Of a DNA stretch of 64,000 nt, positions 1-11,700 are shown in pieces. How positions within the stretch are numbered: the first letter of the stretch is position 1; each line of letters opens with the position of its first letter. Under the pieces are notes generated by a model. It was not told the DNA's origin, did not search any database, and saw only the letters and a list, made by a program, of their open reading frames with translations. The position numbers and the translations under genes were made by a program. This DNA comes from Moringa oleifera. Lineage: Eukaryota; Streptophyta; Magnoliopsida; Brassicales; Moringaceae. Location: assembly GCA_021397835.1 (NCBI GenBank), contig JAJFZO010000537.1, forward strand, positions 2,418,001-2,482,000, in the 5' to 3' direction.

Positions 1-1679
1 TAATTAGATAGCTATAAAAATTTTCACACCACAATCTAATGGGATTTCTTATAGTTGAAAATTATTGCCATGAAATACTATTGTCATTTGGACCCTATTA
101 ATGATAAATAAAAATATGTGAATAAACTACTAACATTATTATTTTTAAACTTAAAATGCAATAAATATCACACCTCATAATCATTTGATGGTTTTCTCAT
201 ATTTAAAAGTCTAGTTAAATTAAGATTTAGCTATTGTTTAAGTAAATTAAGTATTAATTCTAACCTTTCCTTAAACTTCTCTAGCACACACACACACACA
301 CACACATATATATTACTTGTGCTTTGAATGTTTATCTCATTTCGATGAACTAGCAATCATTCTAATACAATAGATGTATCCTCTCTATTCAACTTTTTTT
401 TACTTGAGAATACACATCACTGTCATAAGAATCACAACCATTAAAACTTTGTGACCCTCTGCATTCATTTATTTTATTGGTCACGAGTCTCTACTATTTA
501 ATAACATGTTCAATCGTTAATGAACACTGAAATCAAATTTACAAATCAATATAAAAAAGAAAGTAAATAAAATTACATACAATTATATAACTAGTTTTCT
601 CATTGTCAGTAGCTTTATCCTTGTGTTTATTACTTTCAATATATATTTCAGCACAAAAAGGTTATACTCTATTAGTTTTCAAAGTTTACAAGCACAAATA
701 ACACAATCAAATAATCTCATAAGGAAATTGTTTGGTTATATAACCTTTCCATTGATGAATCTAGGAAATGAATTTTTTTAATATAATGAGGCTTATCTGG
801 TTTGGCATGATTTTTCTTGCTTTCTATGCTCACTACTTGCAATTAACAAAAAAGAATCAATGTAACTATGAGACTATTATTGCGTAGATTTATTTCTATA
901 TAATTGTAAAATACTATTATAAAGTAGAGCAAAAACATAACTAATGCTTCAAATACTTTTCTTAGAGCATTAGTAGTGAATAAGATCTTTCAACTGAGCT
1001 TTATTAACTCAAGAATATGCATCGTTTGCAACCATTTAATCATTTAATAAGTTTTTATCAAATATCTTAGCTTTTATTTCATTTTTTCAGTGCCTTTATT
1101 TTTACTAATATTACTTGTTATCTAATTTTTTGATATTTTTGTTAAGTTTTGCATAAATAAAAAAATTGACTTAAAAAACAACAATATTAATAAATTCTTA
1201 TCAAAATTTAATTAAGTATTAAACTATAATAAAAAGATCTACTAAATTATATCTTTATTGTTTTTTACATTTTATTTTTATATTATATTAGCCTCTTATG
1301 CCAAATCAAATAATGGATAGATGAAAATTAAGAATTTTATACCATACTACCTATAAAACTAAGTCAAAGTACATGCATTTATGAGAATAGGTTGATCCTT
1401 TATATTCAATAAAATATCAATGTATTCATCTTCACATAGATTTCAAACCTTAGTAATGCATAAAGGATCTTGAACTCTCTTATTATGCGAAGCAACATCT
1501 ATTTAAAAGAATTACATATAAGTAATTTATCAAAGTGTGTACGTTAATTTAATTTATTCAATTTTAAAACATTTTTTTTTACCTTGGTCCCTTAATTCAT
1601 CTACAATAAACTCGATTGTGACTTTAATTTTAGGATTCTAATCCATTTTACTTTACCAATGATACGATTCAAATTTTTC
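1..1679. other. AT-rich intergenic DNA, no gene seen
   Basis: Very AT-rich sequence with frequent stops in every frame and no recognisable protein similarity. The only distinct element is a short CA/TA microsatellite near 285-310. No promoter, RNA gene or transposon domain could be supported here. Confidence 0.6.
285..312. repeat. (CA)n/(TA)n microsatellite
   Basis: A run of about ten CA dinucleotides passes directly into TATATA. It is a simple dinucleotide microsatellite in intergenic DNA with no coding context. Confidence 0.85.
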
Positions 1680-2280
1680 ACGATCATCTACTTTTGATGC
1701 AATTAATGCTCTTTTCGAATTTTTAACTGTCGGAGTCTTTATCATGGCATAATTTATGGCAAGCTAGGTTTCATATTTTCTCTAGGGTGTGAAACAGTAA
1801 ATCTAATTTTCTATGATTTAGTTCCAAACTATTAAAAATCTTTACCGTAGCATAATTTATGTGAAGTTACGTTCTTTGTTTTCTCTTTAATGTGATTCAT
1901 AACAAATTAAGTTTTCATAACATGGTTCTTCGCATTCAACATTCTTTTTAAAGGCACAATTTATGATCATATTAAAGAATTATATGATGTCATCCTATAA
2001 AATGTTTTTCTACTGTTGAGATTTTCTTCTTTCATGGTGTAATGTAAGGTAAACCAAGAGTAAGTTTGCTCGTGATGCTGTCTTTAACTGTCAAGTACTT
2101 CTACCATGGCATAATGTAGGACAAGCCAGGTTTGGTATATTTTGGTTCGTGACACAATTCTTAACAATCAAGATTTTGTTCTTCTATGATACGATTCGCA
2201 ACAAACAAAGGAGTTATAAGATTTTATCTGTGATATGATTCTTAGTAGTCAAGATTTTCTTATCTATTTTTTTGATCTGT
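1680..2280. repeat. Decayed tandem array keyed by CATGGCATAAT
   Basis: A motif close to TACCATGGCATAATTTATG recurs near 1740, 1843 and 2103, with weaker versions near 1955 and 2033. Each is followed by a related tail (GGCAAGCTAGGTTT-like, then TTTTCTCT and a TGTGATTC-like stretch). Spacing is roughly 70-110 bases and the copies are strongly diverged. It looks like an old minisatellite or satellite-like field, or the repeated non-coding part of a retroelement. It codes for nothing recognisable. Confidence 0.5.
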
Positions 2281-2342
2281 TGGGTATGATTACTTTCCCT
2301 TTATTTTTTCTAAGGTTCTTTTTTATATAAAGAATTCTATGT

Positions 2343-2640
2343 GCCTTTCATTGAAGAGGTTTTATATTATTCTTTCTCATTAAGAAATTTATTTTATTTC
2401 ATTATCTCTTATTATGAGATTTATTTCACTCAATCCCATTAGGAGGAATTTTTATTTCACTCACCGTATCAAGAAATTTATTTCATTTCCTCTCATCATA
2501 AGGAATTTTTTATTTCATTCATTCTTATCGAAAATTTATTTCACTCCCTCTCATTGAGATGAATTTTTTATTTTGTCCCCTCTTATCGAGAAATTCATTT
2601 CACTCCTTCTCATTAAGAGGAATTTTTTTATGAAAAAAGT
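2343..2640. repeat. Minisatellite, about 35-40 bp unit
   Basis: About seven imperfect copies of a unit resembling AAATTTATTTCACTCC followed by CTCTCATTAAGAGGAA lie head to tail. Phrases such as TTTATTTCA and TCTCATTA/TCTTATCGA recur at regular spacing. Units vary in sequence and slightly in length, so the array is old. No reading frame is kept across it. Confidence 0.7.
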
Positions 2641-3070
2641 AGTGATTGTGTATGCATGACGTATAATGTATTCTTCTTCTTTTTTAATATTCATTATTAT
2701 TATTTTTTAGGTAAGGTTAAATATTTCAACTACCTTTGTATTCTCCATTTCTCAATTCTCTGATTTTGTTTTTACAAGATGAAGGATTATCCTTTCTACA
2801 ATTGTTTTGGTAAATCAGTCGAGGTATCTTGTAGAATCACTCTCTTTTCTTTTGAGCCTTTTTGTGACACTTTGGTTTTCCCTATAGGCTTTTTTCTTTA
2901 TATTTTAAGATTTACTATATCCTTTAGGAGGAAAATTTTTGTATTTATTCTTTAAGATTTATTTTAAACAACTTATTCAAGGAGTAGGACCATCATCTAG
3001 CGTCAAGATATAATTTACACATTTTTTTCTAAAAGTGAGAAAGAAATTTAGAATTATATCATTAAAGACT

Positions 3071-3610
3071 TATATTGAAAAAAATTAAAAAAAAAACATT
3101 TGGATGGAAAGTTATATGATTTTCTTTTAAATGAAAAGGTACCTTTCTATTAAAGATGCATTTTTTCTTTTTGAATGTATCTTTTTGAAAGAATACACTC
3201 ATTCAAAATACTTTTGGACACCTATAAAAATCCCTCCTTATAATCATTTTAATTATCTAAAAACAATTAATCTTTTTTTTTATCCTTCATTAAAACATAA
3301 AAAACTCATTTTTTAAGGGATAACAATAATAAGTTTGTTCATTTTTTTTTAAATTAAAGTGTTACTTTCACAAGAAGAAATCGTTGTATCCTGAGAGACA
3401 TTCATCATTAACTTAATAGTTACTAATTGAGTGGTGATATTATCTTAAAGATGTAAAGTCAAACTCTAACCTTAGTCTAACATAAGTATAATTTTACATG
3501 TTATAAGTTACTATAAATTTATTTTAATTTGTTATTTATCTAATTGCTTAACTGAAGTATCTTAAATATCAATTCAATTATCACGATTACTACAATAATT
3601 TTAAGACAAA
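3071..3610 (+). repeat. LTR-like direct repeat, left copy
   Basis: This segment aligns by eye with 4819-5360 at an offset of about 1748 bases. Shared landmarks are ACATTTGGATGG/ACATTTAAATAG, TATGATTTTCTTTT, CCATTAAAGATG, CACCTATAAAAA/AACCTATAAAAA (a possible TATA box), ATTAAAGTG followed by TACTTTCACAAG, and CATTCATCATTAAC. Because a Ty1/copia RNase H remnant lies between the two copies, I read them as the two LTRs of one degraded element. The terminal bases are too decayed to fix exact ends or a target-site duplication. Confidence 0.7.
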
Positions 3611-4818
3611 CAATCACAATTGATTTACTTTATTTATTATTTTTAATCATTGTTTATGAGTAATCTATGTAAAGATTATTAGAAGACATTAATTAAAGTT
3701 TTTAGATATTTAAAGTACACATTGAATTATGGGCTGTATTATACTAAATATTCAACTATACTTAAAAGGTATAATGATGCCAATTAGATATTAGACACTA
3801 AGGACTTAAAATTCAAAAGTAGTTATATTTTTACAATTAAAGGTGAGAGTATGTTATAGCAATCCTCTAAAACAATCATGTGTAGTAGGATTTACTATGG
3901 AATTAAAATTTATAACTTTAGACAAAATCAAAGAAGAAGTAGAATGACTTTTTAATTTTTTAGAGGATATTCCATATTTGGCTAAAGCAGGTGGCCGTTA
4001 TATGTATTCATGATGGTGGCCAACCAGTAATTGGCAATGCATAAAGCAACATATATAATGATAAGTCTAGACACACGTCGAAGACATAATACCATCAAGT
4101 AGTTATTTTTAAATAAAATAATGTAATTGATTATATAAGGTCAAAAGACAACCATATGGATCCACTTACTAAAGGTTTGTCAACGAAAAAAGTGAACTGA
4201 TCATCAAGGATAATGAGATTAAAACATATGATAAAAGAGTCATTATGATGGTAATCCTATATAGCTGACTAAAGATCCTAAGATCTAGATTTGAATGGGA
4301 TAACTAAGTTACGAATGTCTCAATAGTTACAATAAAAAGATAATATCTTTTATCAATTTTTATGGTAAAATAATATTATCTATAATATACGCTAGGATAA
4401 ACTAAGTTTTCAATGATTCTTATAGCTTGAAAATCCAAGTGAGATATAGTAGAATACTTTTAATAAAAAAAGCACCTGCATAAGTGTAAAAATGGTCATT
4501 TTTATGAGAATTATAAGGCTAAATTCTTTAAAGCACTCAAGATATAAGAAGTTATTTATCGCCAAAATGAACACAAATGTGAGCATTAACTATGCTTAGA
4601 AAGAGATTGTGTAAGTATTATTGCATTGATTTATAATAATGGCTAAACAGTTAAAGATATGGTGTTCACTGATTAAATAAATAAATTCTTATAGTATGTC
4701 ACTTTGAAAGGTTCAAAGCCACAAGTTACATATCTTGATGTAGTTTCTTCTAAGTGTACTCTCTCAAATGTTTATATTTGTCATTTGTATTTTACGAATT
4801 TTCATTCTTATGAGGGAT
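3611..4818 (+). mobile_element. Internally deleted Ty1/copia element, RNase H remnant
   Basis: At about 3990-4190 broken + strand frames give the typical end of a plant copia polyprotein. The pieces CIHDGGQPVIGNA, IYNDKSRHTRRRHNTIK and a version of KDN-x-x-DPLTKGL can be read in order, with frameshifts and stops between them. These are the landmarks of the copia RNase H C-terminus. Gag, protease, integrase and most of reverse transcriptase are missing between the two LTR-like repeats, so this is a short, dead deletion derivative. Sequence after 4200 up to the right repeat looks like the usual untranslated 3' part of such elements. Confidence 0.75.
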
Positions 4819-5360
4819 TGCTGAAAAAGAGAATTTAAAAAAACATTTAAATAGAATAGTATATGATTTTCTTTTGAATGGAAAGCTATCTTTCCATTAA
4901 AGATGTATTCTTTCTTTTTGGATGCATCTATTTGGAAAGATACACTCTTTCAAAGCCATTTTTTAAAACCTATAAAAAGCTCTTTTCATAACCATTTCAA
5001 TAATCTAAATATAATTCATTCATTCTTTTTTCTTTATTGGAAAATAAAAACTTGTTTTTTTTAAGGATAACAACTATAGGTTGGTTTGTTATTCTTGTGA
5101 ATTAAAGTGCTACTTTCACAAGAGGAGATCATTATATCCTAAAAGATATTCATCATTAACCAAATAGCACTAATTAAGGGGTGATTTTGTTTTTAAAGAT
5201 ATAAAGTCAAACTTTAGCCTCAGTTTAACACAAGTACAGTTTTATGTCTTATAGTTACTGTAAGTTTATTTTAGTTTGTTGTTCATCTAATTGCTTAATT
5301 AAAGTAACTTAAATATTATTTCAACCATTTTAATTACTACAACAGCTTATTCTAAAGAAA
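4819..5360 (+). repeat. LTR-like direct repeat, right copy
   Basis: This is the partner of the repeat at 3071-3610, with the same block order over about 540 bases and many point changes. It lies downstream of the copia RNase H remnant, as a 3' LTR should. The divergence between the copies points to an old insertion. Confidence 0.7.
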
Positions 5361-5559
5361 TGATTTCAATATGATCTTCGGGTGGGAGTATGGGACTTAA
5401 GCTTTGTGTATGTTGGCCTTATTATCCACTTGCTTAAGGAGAAGTAAGGACTTAAACTTGGGAGATTAATAAACACATTTTCTATCCCATATTTCTTATA
5501 TTTTTTTCATATTTTTTAAATTTTTATGGCATTCTTAATTTTATTTTGCATTTTGATTT

Positions 5560-6790
5560 ATTTTAGTGGTTTAGACAAGGTATTGTTTTGTTTTTGGTTT
5601 TTGTAGAGGCCTATGGTTAGAAAAGTTGCTTTTGGAGCCTTGGAGCTGATGTGGACAATTGGAGCATCATTTAGAGCAAATGGAGAGTGAAGTTAAGCAA
5701 AAATGAAATGTTCGAAAGATAGTATCGTATGGTCCTGTATCTCAACACGACCATGTTGAATCAAACTCTCACGAATTCTTCTCTAACCTAAAATAACACA
5801 ACATGGACACACCATGTTTTTCAACAAAGTCATGTTGACTTAGTGGATAATATTTAAATCCAAAGAAAGAAAAGAAAAGGGCATTGTATCTTTACTGCTA
5901 GATTTAATATATTATAGATTTGAAGATTCTTTCTTTTTTTGAAGTTACATTAGGTAGTTTTTAGTAAAATTCATAACTATAGTAGGCATTTTTAGTATAT
6001 TTTTGGATTATTATTCGAGCTTTAACTCTTATTATCGAAAGTGCATTTTCATTAAATAGCAGCGATCCATCACTCTACTTTTATTTTCAATCTAAACTTT
6101 CATTGTATTATTTATTTCGATTGATTATAATGATTTGATAATTGAAATAATGATTAAAGAGACTGTTGATTAGATTATTATAAGTTGTAAATAGTTACTC
6201 TTTTTCTAGGATTTGAGGTTTTTGAAGCCAGCAAGTTAAATTAAGGCTCTTTATGAGATTGATAGTCTATACTTTGATGCTTATAACATCTTAATTTCTT
6301 GTGTTTGATTGTTATATTTGATATATGCTTGAGATAGGCATTGAGAAGTGAGATATTTGCACTAATCAAAAAAGATTATGCATGTGAATCTATATTTATG
6401 AGAGTGGATAGGTTTTCCATATGAGATTTGCTAAACTTTCAAAAAAGTTAGCAACAGTAATGCTTATTGATATTTGTTATTGCATTTACGACATGATTGT
6501 TTTACATTAGAACAAGTGTGTTGGTGTATAAATTACTTTCAATCTTAGTCATTCATTTTTAGATTTTCTCTCCATTTAATTATCGTTGTTTTATTTACTT
6601 AATTAATCTTATTTTTATTTTCTTTACATTAATTTGATTTAATTTTATTTTAAAAAATTAAATTAATTCAAATTATTGATAGTTTTTGAGTTGGTGTAGC
6701 TAATTGAGGTCTTAGAGTTAAATAAACAACTACTCATTACTCCTAATGGGACAAGACTCATGAATGCTACAATTCCATGCATTTGAGACA
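5560..6790 (+). mobile_element. Ty3/gypsy LTR-like remnant
   Basis: The stretch around 5640-5850 has the phrases found in plant gypsy LTRs (a GGAGC-rich part, then ACACGACCATGTTGA and its variants). It is followed at 5900-6150 by a long-terminal-repeat-like run ending in TTCATTGTATTATTTA. At 6690-6790 the sequence resembles the region just before the primer-binding site of Athila/Tat-type elements. No coding domain follows. I see this as a solo or truncated LTR; the lineage is uncertain. Confidence 0.45.
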
Positions 6791-7740
6791 TTTTAAAGAC
6801 ATATTAACTATTCAAATTTTTTGGTCAAATCCCTATAGTAATTGGATCAATTTTACAAACGAACATGCATCTAATTTAATCCAAATAAATTATTGTCTTT
6901 AATTTGTTTATAAAAAATTAATTTAAATTAAAAATTTTATATAATAAAATTTAACTTAAAATTTTTTACTGATATAAATAAATATGTAAGTTATCATTAT
7001 AAAATATTTTATAATTTTTTAATACTAAAATTATTTTTTTATAAATTTTAGATAGTATTAAATCTTTAAAAAATATTTTTATACTATTTAAAAAATTTTA
7101 ACATCTATGTAAGATAAATATAAATATTTCAAGAAAATTAAAAATATTTTCATTGTTTTATGTGTATATTTAATATGTAAATAAATAATATTATATTTTT
7201 AAAATATTATTTATTTGTTTTTAATTACTTATAATTCTTAATTTTAAAAATAATGTTAATATTAACTACCTTTATCAATATCATTATAATTTTACATATA
7301 TATAATATTAATTTTTATCAATCTTATTTTTCATGCCAAAAAAGCATTATAATGTGATATAATAAGATTTTTTTCTTGAAAGAAAAATAAGATTTTTTTA
7401 ATATAAATGTCATTACACATAAAAAATACTTGTAAAATAATTTGAATTGAATTACTAAAATTGTACATAATAAAGATATTATAGTAATATAAATTATTAA
7501 GTTTTAGCATTATAATAATGTTATAAATATTTAATTTTATATAATAGTATATTAAAATAAAAATAAAAATATTTATTTTAAAATTATTATACATTTTTTA
7601 TTATATAAGGATAAGAATAATGAAATCAATAAAAAACAAAAATATAACAAAATAATTTTAAAAGCCATTAAATTGAAATTTTCACTTTATGGTTTAAAGG
7701 GCAATTTAGGCTTTCCCACGCAAGAACTCAAGCGGTGGGT
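6791..7740. other. Extremely AT-rich upstream DNA, no gene seen
   Basis: This is the most AT-rich part of the window, with long A/T-only stretches at 6950-7660. It contains chance open frames, but their composition is almost purely A/T codons and no family is recognisable. It ends just upstream of the likely promoter of the RSRC2-like gene and may act as nucleosome-poor upstream DNA. Confidence 0.5.
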
Positions 7741-7751
7741 TTTTTTTTTTT

Positions 7752-7758
7752 TATATAT
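7752..7758 (+). promoter_or_regulatory. Candidate TATA box of the RSRC2-like gene
   Basis: TATATAT follows a run of T and lies a little over 30 bases before the likely start of transcription (about 7785-7800). From there the sequence changes from AT-rich to balanced 5'UTR composition. It is placed by position and motif only. Confidence 0.45.
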
Positions 7759-7789
7759 GGAAAGTAGAAATAAAAATTGTACTTTTCTA

Positions 7790-8767
7790 GTTCCCTTCTC
7801 TAGTTAGGCATGGCTGTGAGGCCCGGAGTTGAAGCCACATAAGTAAACTGCTGGGAAGCACAAGCAGGAGAGAACAATACACAAAACTTTCTGGGAGAAA
7901 CCCTAAATCCTAAAAGTAGAAAAGAGGGGACGGGTAGTTATCGCTAAATGCGATATATCCTTTTCAATTAGTTCCTGAATCCGACTCAGGTTCGTTCCTT
8001 CTATTCACTTCCTCATTTTTCGTTCTAGTTTCCTTCATTTATTATTATTGTTATTATTTTCAAGGATCGCTTTTCTTTTAATCTATCATATAACGATGTA
8101 TTTGTATTTCCTGGACTGCAAGATTAGCGATAAGCACTGTTTGGACGTTGAGAAAATTTTATAGACGAAAGGAAATAATTGTTGGGGATTTGGATTTTCA
8201 TTTTGGATATGCGATTCTGTTAATGAATGGTTTGGTCTTTTTTACCTCTTTCCGGATTTTTAGGGTTCTTTTTGTTCCTTTTAAAGTGTTACCATAGAAA
8301 ATGGGGTAATAACTTTGAACTTATAGATTTATGTCAAATATATTTTATTTTTCTGGCAAATATATTTCCTTAAGATGGACCATCATATCTTATTTCTCTA
8401 TTTGGATGCCAAGGAAGTCTTCTGCAGTGCTGGTAGAATTTTTATAAAGTGAAGATAGCTCATAGTAAATGTTAGTGTAAACCAAGGTGATAATCATGAT
8501 GAAGTCTTTGATTCTATTTTTTGTTATTCCCTCAGACTCCACCTTCTTGGGGAGTGCTTGTGGTCTGGGCTTTATGTGTTCCTTAATTTGAAAGAGAAAT
8601 AACTCAGTTATGGCCTTCATAACTTTTCTCCTCTTTCTTCTAGTTACAAAATTTGTATCTATAGTTTTCCTTCTTCTTTACTTTACTGTAACAGCTCTTT
8701 TGAAGCTTTGTAGGTGCTGGCTTGCCCAAATGAATAACGTTTGATTTTGTTTCAGGTGTTAGGTCTC
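7790..8767 (+). promoter_or_regulatory. 5'UTR with leader intron and telo-box
   Basis: The leader exon runs to about 7990 and ends GACTCAG before GTTCGT. A matching acceptor, TTGTTTCAG, ends at 8755, leaving only 12 bases before the start codon at 8768. The leader holds AAACCCTA at 7898-7905, a telo-box found near the 5' end of many plant genes for translation and RNA processing. Leader introns of this kind often raise expression in plants. The intron itself (about 7991-8755) holds no other supported feature. Confidence 0.6.
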
Positions 8768-11700
8768 ATGGATACCCAGTCTCCACCCCCAGATAACATT
8801 GAAACAAAAGCAGCTTTTCGTAAGCCTTCAAATGATGCAGCTAATAGGAAGTATCGGCGCCGTTCTCCAGCTAGCGGCTCATCTTCACCTGATGGTTAGT
8901 TCCTTCCATTTAGATTATTAATATCCTGCTTATCTAGGTTTCAGTGTGATCATGGATTTCTTTTTTTTAATAAAGTAAGCAATGGCACAAAATGCTTCTG
9001 CTTAGACATGATTGTGGATTATATATATTGCTTGAGATTCCAGTGTCAAGTTGGATGATACAATGAAGCAGTCAGATAAATCAAATAAACACATTTAAAT
9101 CCTTGTAAGATCTGCTTATTGCTTTATGCCAACACTTTTGATGTTTGATGACAAGTGCTGATCACAGATTCTTTCTTAGCTTTCGGATTCCTCTCTTGTG
9201 GTTGCTTGATTCTGAAGGTGCATATTATAACATATATGTTTTTATCCATAGTTAAAAAAAAGTATTTTAACTAAAAATATTTTCTCAATTCAAAACTACT
9301 TATAAATGCGCTCTTTCTTTGTGTGGCTGACCCTCGTGGAAAAGGTCCTCATTGCAACATGGCTGACATATTGTAGCATGCTTCATCTTTAATTATAAAG
9401 TTGTAGTTGTGTGTGTGACTGTTGTACTTTTTACATTCTCTTTTCTACCTATGTGTATGTTTGAGGGAGTATAGACATGTTGCATGTGTGCATGTGTGCA
9501 TGTGTTGTGCATATGGTGTGTTGAATGATGTTATCATTTTTCTATAAATCTTAAGCCATTCACAGAAAACAGGGAATTAGGAAGGTCTTGATTTTGGTGT
9601 AAGCATGACAAGTGTGTAAAGTTGAGGAAAACTTTTAGAAGTTAGTGCAGTTCCACACATCACTAATCGCAACTTAAGGAGATTGGGGAAGGATTTTTTT
9701 TTTAAAATTTTTTTTCCCCTTCTCTCATCCTTTTAAGGGTTGAACACATGTAGGCCACTTCAAGCATCATTATTGGACTTTGATGTTTGCATCGTTATAC
9801 AAAACCGTTTTGGACCAATAATGTTATGACTTTGCTCTTTTACTTTTGTTAATCGAAGAGATTATGATATCAAAGTTCTGCAGAGCCTCCCTTGTGTCTC
9901 AAAGAGTTTGTAGCCCCAATTGACTTGTCATGCAAGATGCTCATATCGTTGACCATTGAATTAAAAGTGGTTCTCAAAGTCCTTAGTTGCTTATAAAATG
10001 GTAAACGGATTTTTTTTTCTCACTTTGGGAGTTAACTTTTTCTGAATAATCCAATCAAGTAAATTATAAGTTAATTTTGAGAGTATATTATTGGTATCCA
10101 GGTTGATAGTCTTATGTTTCCCAAACCTACGTTCAACCGCACATATATTTTTCTTTTATTCCTCATGCTTTAAGTTATCTGTTTATGTCAAGATGTATGC
10201 ATATCATATTATCAGCCAATATTGTGCTATTGGTGCTGGTGAAACTAGGTATTTATTTATCTTCTATGGTCCAGAAATAGTCCATCAAGTCTTTTGACAT
10301 AAATTATTATGAATAATGAAACCAACATTTTCATATCTTAATGAGAGCATACTAAGTGTGTTTTTGTGTGGTTGTATTTGCTTATGCAATGTACAACTCT
10401 CTCTGCCTCCTGATGCTATGTCATTAAGTGATTCTTTGAGACTGCATCTGATGAGCTTATTTGTGATTGATTTGATTTACTGTATAAGCCAAAGACCATT
10501 TGATGTTGTCATGTGACTTATAATTATATCAAATTCAAAGATTGAACCAGGAAACTATGTGCTCTGAATACATAACTGTTTAAATTACAGTTTTCAAGGA
10601 ATTTAATTATCAATATTGTAGAACTCCTACTGGTCTTTGTGCTTTTTGCTCATCCTTTATGGTAGCGCTGAATTTTGTTGAATAGATCCTTGCTTAGTCA
10701 ATCTATTGGCATTCTAACAAATCCAGGTGTGAATTTTGATACTGTCTGATATTAATTTGTCCCACATTTTGGTGGATTTGGATCAGCTCGACTTGGATTT
10801 TGAATTGAAGACCACCTGTAAGTGGGTAAAATAAAAGCCTTATCGTTAAAAATCAAGTCAATGTCTGAAAATCTTCCACCTCATTTTTTTTTTTCTCTTT
10901 GATGACACCATTAGCACTTCCATGCTCTCTCATTTTTCTGTCAGCTCTCTCTAAAGTCAGATTCCATCACCATTTTTGGATTTGAGGCCAATTTTTCATG
11001 GCCTAAAACAATAATGGAAGACCTTAAGAAATCCTGATTTCAATTCAAACAACCAAATAAAGTCTTACAAAAAGAGACCTTAGTTTTTGTCATCTATCCT
11101 CTTTAAGTTTCCACTAACATGAACACAGGATAATGGTTTATCTATCACAAATTTCTCTCGTGATGAAAATCGCTACACTGAACTCCATGGACAATGGCCA
11201 TTGTGACAGAGAACCTATCACAAACGCCAATTAATGGCCCAGATTCTCCAATGAGTTTCCCGTTCTTCAGTCATTATGTGCTCTCTAAGCTCAAATTTTC
11301 TGCCAATCTAACCATGCCTTTTGATGAAGATGATTCTCATTTGCACTTTGGCTGGTCCGATCTGTACGCAGCCGTCTTTCTAATTTTTAAAATCCTTAAT
11401 GAACTAATGGTTTCTTAGATTAGAAAGATGACGAAAAGAGAGCTATTGCTGATGGAATGATGTTGGATTTCTTTGCAAGGAAGATCCCTCAGTCCAAGCC
11501 ACACTAACCCTGGCCAACGAAACAGTCTGAAGCAAAGCCTCATAATGAGAGATCGCGGCTTAACATGACTTAAGCTGTTAAGTGAATGGATGCAACCTTC
11601 TATGTAATATATTATAGAGCCCGAGTAAGAGAAGGGTAGATACTTTTTGTTAGTTAGAAATAAAGATGCCATCCCCATATTGCCACAACAATCATTCATC

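Noticed and set aside
2343..2640. CRISPR-like regular spacing in the tandem array
   Set aside because: This is plant nuclear DNA, the units are diverged and directly adjoining, and there are no unique spacers or cas genes.
7331..7594. Minus strand open frame of 87 codons in AT-rich DNA
   Set aside because: Almost only Asn, Ile, Tyr, Phe and Lys codons, which follow from base composition. No family or signal.
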